64,000 nt of DNA from an archaeon. GTDB lineage: Archaea; Asgardarchaeota; Thorarchaeia; Thorarchaeales; Thorarchaeaceae. Below the pieces are notes generated by a model. That model was given only the letters and a program-made list of their open reading frames with translations, was not told where the DNA came from and did not search any database. Where the stretch lies: contig JAJRZD010000020.1 of assembly GCA_024275415.1 (NCBI GenBank), positions 1-64,000 on the forward strand, given 5' to 3'. The first letter of the stretch is position 1, and each line of letters begins with the position of its first letter. Shown here piece after piece: positions 31,858-39,664 of the stretch. The translations under genes were made by a program, and so were the position numbers.

Positions 31858-33573
31858 TTAGGAGAAATCGAAGGCATGCTTCAACCATTCTGGAAGAGTA
31901 AAATCCAGCTCGCATTCGATCTCCTCAATACTTGAAAGGAAGGGCTTTCGTTTGACCCGCGCTGCTCGCTTAGCGCCAATCCCTGGAATCGCTTTCCATT
32001 GAAACAATGATGTCGACCTTGGTCTGATGGGGTATGGCAACACCTTGAGTGATCGGGGTCCGTGGTCGATGACTACCCCATCGATACAATCATGAATCCC
32101 TTCGCCATTAGGCATATGACAGAGGAGAGGGTATGTCCCGAGCTGACGGAGAAGGATTGTATTGCCTTCCTGATGTTCTACATAGAGGGAGGGAAGAATC
32201 GTTCCGTGGGGTACAACCCACTTTATCATTTCAGTATCAATTTCCTGTCGTATTTGCTCTTTGTGCCTGTAGAACAGATTCCGCTTTATCTTGCTCCCCT
32301 TTACGCCATCTAGACGGGTATTCTCGAACCCAATGACCTGTCGAATGTTTATCCTCCGGACAATTAATCTCTCATTGACAAGGAGTTTCAGGAACTCCAT
32401 GTTGTGCTCAATCGTCCGTTCGGACTCACCAGGTAGCCCATAGAGCAGATTGATTCCTGGAAGTAGATGTGGCACACCCAGATGGTCACGTGCATTCCCA
32501 ATCCCCACCAGGGTTCTGATGGCATGAAGAACCTCGTCGGGAGATGCCTTGAGGTTGTTTCGTCTGATCACCTCTGGATCGAGAGATTCTACTCCAAGGG
32601 CTGCAACATCCCCAGAAGTGTGGTATCTCATGACAACCTTGGCAGCCCGTTTGCTCTCTTCTGGATGGTGAGCGATTGTACCAGGATTCACATTATCGAT
32701 ATGAAGCACTTCCAATCGGGGTGCAACTCTGCGGATTCCTGAGAACATCTCTTCAAGTACCTCGGGGTTAGGTACTGGGAACTCTTCGGAACCCATCTCC
32801 TTGGATCCATATGAGAACAAGTCAGCCTGTTTGCCAATCCGAAAGGCACGCACTCCGACAGAATACAGGGCCTCGATCTCTTTCACTATGTCATTTGGAG
32901 GTCGCTGCTGAGGTGTGCCGTACAATGGCTCAGTGCAGAAAGAGCACCCCCCAGTGATGAACCTAGGGCATCCTCTGTAGGTTTCAATTTCTGCGATGAT
33001 ATATCCACGGTTGACGTTTGGATGCTGCCGAACGATAGGCGCTCCTTTAATAGCTACTTCTCGGATAATTTCGGGAGTGGCGGGGGTGATTGTCGATAAG
33101 GCATCCTCCACTGACAGATGCCCTGATACGATGCTTGAAATGACCATCTCAGGGTCACCAGGGATCACAAAATCCACAGGTGGTGAAAGAAGCTTCGAGG
33201 TGACGGCAATCCTACCTCCTTCGATGCCACATCCAAAATTGGCCCATGGTCCTACTAAGATCGAGGTCGTCGAGTCCAAACGTCGGTCGGAGAAAAGTGT
33301 CTTCGTTTCTCTGACAGATATAGGGGTGCCCCCAACGTATTTCCCGGGCACTATCATCCCTGCAATGAGGATTACCAAATCACAAGTGCTCCAAGTGTCA
33401 ATGGCACGATCAAAGCTCGTTCGAACCTCATCAATTGTGCTATAGAGAACCTCAGCACGGGGATGATGATTCCACACAGCACCTGCGATGTATCGTGGAT
33501 ACATGCTGACATAGGGAGGGACACCGAGGACTGTTGGCTCATCCACATATCCATCAACAATGGCAATTCTCAC
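31858..33573 (-). CDS. Radical SAM enzyme with C-terminal helix-hairpin-helix
   Basis: The track ORF starts at 33624, but that overlaps the upstream ThiL gene by 47 bases; GTG 33573, four bases past the ThiL stop, gives MRIAIVDGYVDEP and a 571-aa protein, which I prefer. An N-terminal alpha/beta domain (about 1-180) precedes the radical SAM core with Cys cluster CPRFITGGCSFC, an unusually wide first spacing (C-x7-C-x2-C). The end carries a helix-hairpin-helix (FQWKAIPGIGAKRAARVKRKPF). This matches the uncharacterised archaeal radical SAM family with C-terminal HhH (COG1031). The HhH suggests a nucleic-acid substrate, perhaps RNA modification; no activity is established to my knowledge. Confidence 0.85.
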   Translation of the reverse strand: MRIAIVDGYVDEPTVLGVPPYVSMYPRYIAGAVWNHHPRAEVLYSTIDEVRTSFDRAIDTWSTCDLVILIAGMIVPGKYVGGTPISVRETKTLFSDRRLDSTTSILVGPWANFGCGIEGGRIAVTSKLLSPPVDFVIPGDPEMVISSIVSGHLSVEDALSTITPATPEIIREVAIKGAPIVRQHPNVNRGYIIAEIETYRGCPRFITGGCSFCTEPLYGTPQQRPPNDIVKEIEALYSVGVRAFRIGKQADLFSYGSKEMGSEEFPVPNPEVLEEMFSGIRRVAPRLEVLHIDNVNPGTIAHHPEESKRAAKVVMRYHTSGDVAALGVESLDPEVIRRNNLKASPDEVLHAIRTLVGIGNARDHLGVPHLLPGINLLYGLPGESERTIEHNMEFLKLLVNERLIVRRINIRQVIGFENTRLDGVKGSKIKRNLFYRHKEQIRQEIDTEMIKWVVPHGTILPSLYVEHQEGNTILLRQLGTYPLLCHMPNGEGIHDCIDGVVIDHGPRSLKVLPYPIRPRSTSLFQWKAIPGIGAKRAARVKRKPFLSSIEEIECELDFTLPEWLKHAFDFS

Positions 33574-33577
33574 GGGT

Positions 33578-34570
33578 CTAATCCCATCCCTTAAGGCTGT
33601 CAAAACCCGATGCAGGTACGTCAACAGGTCCCTCTGGAGAATTATACATCACTCCAGACCCATGTTTTGCACGGCCAATCACGATAAGGGATATCTTTTG
33701 GCTTTTGGCTATACCATATGCCGTGTCAATCTTGTCTTCAGGAATAGTGATAACAGGAATGAATTCCTCACCACCGAGCATCACCAGATCCAACGCATTT
33801 AGACTCTGTTCACTTACAAACGTCTTCAACTCCGCTGAGAGCGGGAGATGCTGTATCTCAAATGCCAGTCTGCTAAGTCTTGACATCGTGTGGAGTGTGA
33901 TACCCAGACCATCACTACAGTCCATCGATGCCGAGATAGCATCCTCTTGTACTAAGGCCGAGATGAGATTGTGCGGGATATGGGGGTTATAAGCTGCAGC
34001 AAGTGCATTCACCTCGATATTCGGTGGAATATGAAAACTATGCAGAAGATGCCTATATGCAAGGGTGGTGTAACCAAAGTGCCCTGCTACGACAATGAGA
34101 TCTCCGCTTTTTGTACCTCCTCTTGGAATGATACCTTGGGACAATGCGACCCCGATGCTGATACCAGTCAGAACAACATCACAAGCTGATCCCAAATCAC
34201 CACCGATGAAGGAGATATCGTTCTTAAGACCATACTGTGAGAATCCGCGGACTATCTCCCGTGCATCCTCCCGGCTGTAATTGTCAGGAATGCTCAATGA
34301 CAACATCATTGCCTTTGGTATGGCACCCTTTGCAAGTATGTCACTGATAGTCATCACTGCCGTCTTGCGTCCGGCTTGGGCGGGAGTCATCCCGGGCAGC
34401 CAATCAGAATTTCGTACGAAGGTGTCCACATTAACGACAACGTGTGTGGTGTCGGTGATGGGCATATCAGATGCATCATCATCAAAACCTAAGATACCAC
34501 CCGGCACTCGATGGACTAGGTGCCTGATGCTTTGTAGGAAGGCACGTTCTCCTAAATCATCAGGGTTCAT
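33578..34570 (-). CDS. thiL: ThiL-like AIR-synthase family kinase
   Basis: 330 aa with the PurM/ThiL fold. Typical parts: GERAFLQSI near the start, the metal/ATP-binding GFDDDASD, DTFVRNSDWLPGMTPAQAGRKTAVMTISDILAKGAIPKAMMLSLSIP (family core), the second aspartate cluster FIGGDLGSA, and SMDCSDGLGITLH. Thiamine-monophosphate kinase makes thiamine diphosphate. The core wording is ThiL-like, but some AIR-synthase relatives have other substrates, and the N-terminal E-x5-I is only partly matched. It is followed closely by the radical SAM/HhH gene, likely one transcript. Confidence 0.8.
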   Translation of the reverse strand: MNPDDLGERAFLQSIRHLVHRVPGGILGFDDDASDMPITDTTHVVVNVDTFVRNSDWLPGMTPAQAGRKTAVMTISDILAKGAIPKAMMLSLSIPDNYSREDAREIVRGFSQYGLKNDISFIGGDLGSACDVVLTGISIGVALSQGIIPRGGTKSGDLIVVAGHFGYTTLAYRHLLHSFHIPPNIEVNALAAAYNPHIPHNLISALVQEDAISASMDCSDGLGITLHTMSRLSRLAFEIQHLPLSAELKTFVSEQSLNALDLVMLGGEEFIPVITIPEDKIDTAYGIAKSQKISLIVIGRAKHGSGVMYNSPEGPVDVPASGFDSLKGWD

Positions 34571-34625
34571 ATCATCAGCCTATGCAGGCTCCACTGACGA
34601 GTAAGATAAGTCTTTCATTCGTTGG

Positions 34626-35723
34626 CTAACTTTCGAGCAGAACCAAATAAGGCAGCGCGTTTCTCACATAGTGATCAACCTTCTCTTCAAAGGCCATATC
34701 ACTTCGAAAGTCATCTGTAGTTAATTTCCTGAATGTATCCTCATCGAAGCTCTTTAGGAGCTGTTTGAGGGAACGCCGGACAAAGTATGTGGCCCTGTCG
34801 CATATCAGAAGGACAGTAAGGTCACCCAACGACTCGAAGAGAAGCGTGCGGTTTTTGGAATTGATAAGCTGCAGTCGGGCATCTGTCTGGAGAGATTCAG
34901 AAAGCAGTGTCGAAATCGCGGTCACTGCCATGCTCATAAGATGCTCAGGTACTTTCGAACTCTCGAAACCTTTGTTCTGCACCAGTCTAGAATAGACAGC
35001 GATACCAGTCGCGTTGTAGAGGATGACATCATGAATGGGAACTGGCATCCTATATAGATAATCGGGATTACGGATGTAGATTGAAACAAGCAAGACAAGC
35101 CCGATGAATGTGATGAGGTCACCGACTTCATAGAGAGAGATGTCGCCAAGCGAACTCAGTTCACTATGATTGGCAATAGCGGTCGGTATACTTCCAATCG
35201 TCAGGATTAAGAGAGAAACCCATTCGGTTCTCGCAGCACGTTCTCGTGTCAGCAGCCAGCAGCGGAATGATACATACATCGCGAACAGGAAGGTAAGGAT
35301 ACGGGAGAGGTCATGTGCGTAGTCGTTCGCTTCTGAGAGGTTGGGTAATGTGGACGAACTTGTAAGAATGATCACGCTTGTGGCGAGTCCAATTCCCAAT
35401 AATGCGCTCATTATGACCAACCGGTCTAATCGAGGAATGAGCCGGACAACTTGTTCGAAGTGCAGATAGATGAAATATAGCATGAGAACATAAAAGACTC
35501 CATTTACGAGAACGGATGTCTTTCCATTCAATAAACCATCAATGGGAATAAAGGGCTCAATTGCGAAAACGGAAACTCCCACAAAACCAAAAATGAGACC
35601 AATAGAGAGAAGGTGTGCCTGCCTGTTTTTCCGTATGGTTTGATAGATGAATAGTCCGAGGAGTATCCCCAGCACGATGTCAAGAGCTATCAGAATGGTT
35701 TCTGCAATCCCGATTGCCTGCAT
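34626..35723 (-). CDS. Multi-TM protein with longin/roadblock-like C-terminal domain
   Basis: 365 aa. About seven hydrophobic helices fill residues 5-220 (ILIALDIVLGILLGLFIY, VLMLYFIYLHFEQVV, LTFLFAMYVSFRCWLL, LITFIGLVLLVSIYI). The cytosolic rest reads IHDVILYNATGIAVYSRLV ... EHLMSMAVTAISTLLSESLQ ... NRTLLFESLGDLTVLLICDR ... RRSLKQLLKSFDEDTF, the strand-helix-strand-strand-helix pattern of longin or roadblock domains, with the typical I-x-G/N-V-I-L-Y-N opening. Such domains bind small GTPases in eukaryotes, and Asgard genomes have many. I infer a membrane receptor or anchor for a small GTPase such as the one at 15.9 kb. No known family name. Confidence 0.65.
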   Translation of the reverse strand: MQAIGIAETILIALDIVLGILLGLFIYQTIRKNRQAHLLSIGLIFGFVGVSVFAIEPFIPIDGLLNGKTSVLVNGVFYVLMLYFIYLHFEQVVRLIPRLDRLVIMSALLGIGLATSVIILTSSSTLPNLSEANDYAHDLSRILTFLFAMYVSFRCWLLTRERAARTEWVSLLILTIGSIPTAIANHSELSSLGDISLYEVGDLITFIGLVLLVSIYIRNPDYLYRMPVPIHDVILYNATGIAVYSRLVQNKGFESSKVPEHLMSMAVTAISTLLSESLQTDARLQLINSKNRTLLFESLGDLTVLLICDRATYFVRRSLKQLLKSFDEDTFRKLTTDDFRSDMAFEEKVDHYVRNALPYLVLLES

Positions 35724-35852
35724 TCTTACATCTCCATAGATGGCCGAATCTATGGTAGATAGGAAAATCTTGTTTTAGTATTATTTCGTGCAGACATTCT
35801 TTTTTTCTACAGGTATATCTTTATTAGAAAAACGACATGGAGTTGGTTCCAA

Positions 35853-35954
35853 GCCTCGGTGGCTTAGGGGTTATAGCGTCTGCCTCGTAAGCAGAATGTC
35901 GCGGGATGTTGGCCCACCTGAGCCAACACGCGAATTCAAATCCCGCCCGGGGCT
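35853..35954 (+). tRNA. tRNA-Thr (CGT) with 29-nt intron in the T arm
   Basis: Acceptor GCCTCGG/CCGGGGC with discriminator T, as known for archaeal tRNA-Thr; anticodon arm TCTGC-CTCGTAA-GCAGA, anticodon CGT. The T arm is split: GCGGG (35901-35905), then 35906-35934, then TTCAAAT-CCCGC. The insert folds by TGTTGGC/GCCAACA, seven perfect pairs, and its removal restores GCGGG-TTCAAAT-CCCGC and a 73-nt tRNA. CCA is encoded (35955-35957). TATA-like TATCTTTATTAG lies about 30 bases upstream. Confidence 0.87.
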
Positions 35955-36032
35955 CCATCTCATTCACACATATATAATTCAAGAGATTGCTGTTCATGGC
36001 ATAGTCGTGTCAGATATTGGAAAATCAGATCA

Positions 36033-37715
36033 TTATCTTCGTCTTAAGAGATAAGCAATCACAACTACAATTGCTGCGATAGATATCGTGATGATAATCA
36101 GAAAAGGCGAGATTGGTGTTCCTTCTATAAATGTGACCAAGAACCAGAGGTAGCCTGTGAACTCGTTCCCGACCTTGATGGTTAGGTTCCCATTCTGCTC
36201 TAATGATGCAATATCAAGACCCACACGTGAAACAGTGGTGGAACTAGCATCCACACTCGAAGTGGATTCGAGCATTGTGCCATCAGTCAGTCGAATAGTG
36301 ATAGCGTCAATTGTCTTGATCCTTGGACTAAGACTTCGTGTCACCATGGTGGCCGAAATGATTTTGCCCTGCAGTGTCGCATCGTGGAATGCTACAGATA
36401 CTCGGGGAGTCTGCTCAAGAAGATACTTGTATGCAGGGACAAGCTCCAACCAGAGATTTTCGATGTGCTTTGCATCGGGACTGAAGTATTCATAAATCCC
36501 ATTGAATGCCATGATTCGGTGGGTGGAATTTTCTGTATAGATGTAGTATAGCTCACTGGATTCTGCAGTTGCATTGTGATACACCTCGAAAGTCACTGGT
36601 GCAATGCAACCTAATTCATGGTACATGTATTCATCCCAGCCACCAGAAAGTATTGCTGGCCAGACCTTGGAGATTCTCTTCACCGAGTAGCCAGCATAAT
36701 CGTTGAATCCCTCTGGAAGAATTACTCGGTAATCATCCCACATCTGAGTGTAGAGAGAAGGCTCAATCCAATTCCCGGCTGTATCGGTTACGAAAAAAGT
36801 AGCGTTGATACCAGTATGTAGTGAATACGCCACTCCAAACCGATGTTGTTGAGCAAAATCACGGAAGACTTGGGTTTCAGGCTCGGAGAAGGGAGCGGTT
36901 CCGGCAAACGCTTGGCTTGTCGAGTCCAACGATGCAGTCGGTTCAATTCCCCAATTGGTATCATAGTTGCGATTGAGGTCGGTATGTCCCACCCAATCCT
37001 CATTGATGCGCCCGTCATTGTCATCATCCACACCTTCGTAGTATGCATAGAGGAATGTGAGTTCATTGTTCGACTCCTTCTTCCAGACCTCGAACTGAGT
37101 CACATAACCATCGCCATTAGCATCATCATAAGTGTCCTCATCGAAAAGCCCATCACCATCATCGTCATAGGGACGGAGGTTCTTTCGGAGCCAATGATTA
37201 CTCGTATTGTAGATATAGTCGAGAGCATCAGGATTGAGTGTGGGAATCACATAGATCTCTTCTGTGTCAATGTATTCTGTTATTTGTGGGTCTGTGCCAT
37301 AGCTGTTTACAAGCCATTGTATGAAGTAGAGCGCTTGGTTGACTGTGACCTTCTCTCGCCCATGATGGTGTGCCACAACTAGCGTCTTAGCCTTCTGGCG
37401 GGAGGATGCTTCATTGATGATCCTTATACTGAGAATGTCCCGTTTCTCATAGCTCTGTCCAATCACAGCCACATCCACCAGTTGAGGCACGGCGGAATGT
37501 GCATTCTCTACTTCTTCAGCGACCATAGAGGTATTCAGGAATTGATTGGGATAGAGCAGAGCTACATCGTCCCAAGTCCTATTAATCGATGTCGTTTCAA
37601 TCTCTGTGAGTATTGGCATTACAGCACCAACTTGATTTGGAAAAAAAGCCGGCAAAAATAATGAGATAAGTATCCCACTTGTAAGCAGGAGATTTTTGAC
37701 AGAGAGCAGTTTCAA
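36033..37715 (-). CDS. Secreted, membrane-anchored M14 zinc carboxypeptidase
   Basis: 560 aa from TTG 37715, chosen because GGGAGGT lies at correct distance, whereas the track start 37730 overlaps that site. A signal peptide (LLLTSGILISLFLPAFF) opens the protein. The peptidase domain has the zinc site HHHGREKVT (H-x2-E), DLNRNYDTNWG, the His in AYSLHTGINATFF and the catalytic Glu region PVTFEVYHNA. Inserted between zinc ligands are three Asp-rich loops of calcium-binding type (YDDDGDGLFDED, YDDANGDGYVTQFE, DDDNDGRINED). A beta domain and a final helix (FLIIITISIAAIVVVIAYLL) with RRR anchor it in the membrane, active side out. It probably trims peptides outside the cell. Confidence 0.9.
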   Translation of the reverse strand: MKLLSVKNLLLTSGILISLFLPAFFPNQVGAVMPILTEIETTSINRTWDDVALLYPNQFLNTSMVAEEVENAHSAVPQLVDVAVIGQSYEKRDILSIRIINEASSRQKAKTLVVAHHHGREKVTVNQALYFIQWLVNSYGTDPQITEYIDTEEIYVIPTLNPDALDYIYNTSNHWLRKNLRPYDDDGDGLFDEDTYDDANGDGYVTQFEVWKKESNNELTFLYAYYEGVDDDNDGRINEDWVGHTDLNRNYDTNWGIEPTASLDSTSQAFAGTAPFSEPETQVFRDFAQQHRFGVAYSLHTGINATFFVTDTAGNWIEPSLYTQMWDDYRVILPEGFNDYAGYSVKRISKVWPAILSGGWDEYMYHELGCIAPVTFEVYHNATAESSELYYIYTENSTHRIMAFNGIYEYFSPDAKHIENLWLELVPAYKYLLEQTPRVSVAFHDATLQGKIISATMVTRSLSPRIKTIDAITIRLTDGTMLESTSSVDASSTTVSRVGLDIASLEQNGNLTIKVGNEFTGYLWFLVTFIEGTPISPFLIIITISIAAIVVVIAYLLRRR

Positions 37716-37865
37716 AGTCGAACCTCCCAAAATATATGAACAATATGCGGATTAGGCAAATAATACCTCTTTGTTCAACGCAGTTGGGAAGAAAGTTGTG
37801 CATCTTTCACCAGAGTTATTATGGTTCATCAAGATAATAGTACAGGTAAGAGGTGAAAGAATATT

Positions 37866-37952
37866 ATGTTTAGGAAGAAACAATCCAAAAAAGATAAGCG
37901 GAAGAGAAAATCACTCCCACCTTTCGAGTGGTTCGCAGCCGCGACCAGATAA
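37866..37952 (+). CDS. Possible 28-aa basic small protein
   Basis: ATG 37866 with AGAGGTGAAAG upstream opens 28 codons: MFRKKQSKKDKRKRKSLPP and onward to FEWFAAATR. The stop overlaps a 6-bp hairpin (CCAGAT-aatgaa-ATCTGG, 37945-37962). A ribosome site, very basic composition and an end hairpin support a real gene, but it is too short to be sure. The rest of the gap 37716-38087 holds nothing else I can name. Confidence 0.35.
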   Translation: MFRKKQSKKDKRKRKSLPPFEWFAAATR

Positions 37953-38087
37953 TGAAATCTGGCCATAATGGGAAAGCATGAAGAGCATCCAAACTCTTCT
38001 CTGTTCCCTGAATTCTAATTTTCTCCTGAGAAGCTCATTGTTGCAAAGATGTTTTTTAGATTGTATGAAAGATGCGAGAAGGAATGG

Positions 38088-38202
38088 TGCGGAGGGCGAG
38101 ATTCGAACTCGCGATTCGTGTGGGAACCGGGTTTCGATTCCCAAATCACTACTGAACTAGGCCCTCAACCTAGCGCCTTTGACCTGGCTTGGCAACCTCC
38201 GC
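38088..38202 (-). tRNA. tRNA-Leu (GAG) with oversized variable region, probable intron
   Basis: Acceptor GCGGAGG/CCTCCGC, D arm GCCAAGCCAGGTCAAAGGC, anticodon arm CTAGG-TTGAGGG-CCTAG (anticodon GAG) and T arm GCGAG-TTCGAAT-CTCGC are regular; CCA is encoded (38085-38087). Between CCTAG and GCGAG lie 44 bases, roughly 28 more than a normal class II arm. They contain the 6-bp stem TGGGAA/TTCCCA and a repeat of GAATCG. I infer an intron in the variable region, but cannot fix its ends. Confidence 0.8.
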
Positions 38203-38406
38203 GTTGTATCCCAAGAGGGTTCCAAGCTGCTCGAGAATATATATGAGGGTTTTGCGAGCAGTTCCTGCCAACCCACATTAATTCCAATGATAAGGATTTC
38301 TATTAGTCCCATAAATAAATGATACCAGTAGACATACAACAGCAGTCAACCTATTATCATTTGTTGAGGATGACGGATTCCAATGGTAGAAAGGAGTCTG
38401 ATGTAA

Positions 38407-38491
38407 GGACCCGCCCCATTGAGGTCGAGGGAGGCAGGGTGTGGGGGCGGGTCCGAGGCAGGGAGAAGTATGAAGGCCTTTATTCAAGGCC
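38407..38491. other. Two-hairpin intergenic element (11-bp GC stem plus 6-bp stem)
   Basis: In the 463-base gap between tRNA-Leu and the oxidoreductase gene, GGACCCGCCCC (38407-38417) pairs exactly with GGGGCGGGTCC (38444-38454) around 26 purine-rich bases, and GGCCTT-tattc-AAGGCC (38475-38491) follows. No ORF fits. It may be a small RNA or a strong transcription end. The rest of the gap holds nothing else I recognise. Confidence 0.45.
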
Positions 38492-38665
38492 ACAATATAT
38501 CATGATGATTTGAGAATTTAAGCCCCTGAGATAAATGAGGTTCGATTAGAAAGGTAAGATTTGGACAGATGTGTCAGGAAATGATAATCAAAGTGTAGTT
38601 CGAGCAACATGTTGATTAGGGACTTGTAATGATGCTTTAACAGGAACATTCACAGGTGATACCAG

Positions 38666-39664
38666 ATGAGTACTCCGAAAATTGGCGTGATAGGAACTGG
38701 CAACATGGGTCGGATTCATTCGAGAGTCTTGAGTGAGATGCGGATGTTGGCAGGGGTATCAGACATCAATATCGATTCTGCAACAAGGATTGCAGACCTT
38801 TATGATGTGCCAGCCTTTGAGGAGTACCATGCAATGATTACAGAAACTGAACTCGATGGCGTGATCATTTCGACTCCAACATTCACACATGCCAAGATTG
38901 CCGAGGATATCGCCAAGAAGCATCCTGAGATTAATGGGATAATGATAGAAAAGCCCCTTGCAAGCAAGTTGGAGGACGCCAAACGGGTCGCTAAGACATT
39001 GAGGGGTTGCAAGATACCTACCATTGTATCACACACTGAAATCTACAATCCTATTGTTCGAAGGGCACTATCACTTCTTGAAGAAGGGGCAATCGGTATT
39101 CCGAAGAACATCATCCATGACCGCAGAGGTTTCGTACAGCCCACAAGAGTACAATCGTTAGGAGATGTTTTTGAAGACCTAGGAGTGCACGACTTTGACA
39201 TCATGACTCGCATTAGCCAAGGACCAGCCAGACTTTATGCTCAGGCGAGGAAAGAGGGAGGGGTCTATAATGCAGGAACGGTAATGGTCACCTTTGAGAG
39301 TGGCACAGAACATTGTTTCCATCTATCACGGGAGTATGCAGGCCGTGCAAGAATGATGAATGTTTCGGGAAGTAAGGGTACGCTCATTCTAGATCTTTTT
39401 GCACAAATCATTTACGTCAAGGATCTTGATCAGGAACCCCTTGCCGAAGAACGCACGATTCGTCTGCCAGAAAGAGGGGCAACCATCAAGGTATATGGAG
39501 AGCCTGTGCGAGAGGTTCTGATGGATTTCATACGAATGCTTGAAACTGGTTCCCAGCCAAAGGTCGGATTGGAAGATGGGATAAACACACTGAGGATAAT
39601 CGAAGCCGCAAGAGAGAGTGCACGAACAGGAAAGGTCGTAAACATCTCTATCAATTCGAGGTGA
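38666..39664 (+). CDS. Gfo/Idh/MocA-family NAD(P)-dependent oxidoreductase
   Basis: 332 aa. The N-terminal Rossmann fold opens GVIGTGNMGRIHSRVL, with VSDINIDSATRIADLY after strand 2 and the family loop MIEKPLASKLEDAKRVA carrying the E-K-P motif. The C-terminal alpha/beta domain includes GDVFEDLGVHDFDIM, in which the D-x2-x-H-D-x-D pattern supplies the catalytic His. These enzymes oxidise or reduce sugars, cyclitols or UDP-sugars; UDP-N-acetylglucosamine dehydrogenation is one known role. The start ATG 38666 follows AGGTGAT. It converges with the methylthiotransferase gene, overlapping by 14 bases. Substrate is open; a nucleotide-sugar role would fit the glycosylation genes at 46-50 kb. Confidence 0.87.
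   Translation: MSTPKIGVIGTGNMGRIHSRVLSEMRMLAGVSDINIDSATRIADLYDVPAFEEYHAMITETELDGVIISTPTFTHAKIAEDIAKKHPEINGIMIEKPLASKLEDAKRVAKTLRGCKIPTIVSHTEIYNPIVRRALSLLEEGAIGIPKNIIHDRRGFVQPTRVQSLGDVFEDLGVHDFDIMTRISQGPARLYAQARKEGGVYNAGTVMVTFESGTEHCFHLSREYAGRARMMNVSGSKGTLILDLFAQIIYVKDLDQEPLAEERTIRLPERGATIKVYGEPVREVLMDFIRMLETGSQPKVGLEDGINTLRIIEAARESARTGKVVNISINSR

Noticed and set aside
38495-38550. C/D-box guide RNA (ATGATGA ... CTGA)
   Set aside because: Only one convincing C and D box; the second pair is missing, so chance is likely.
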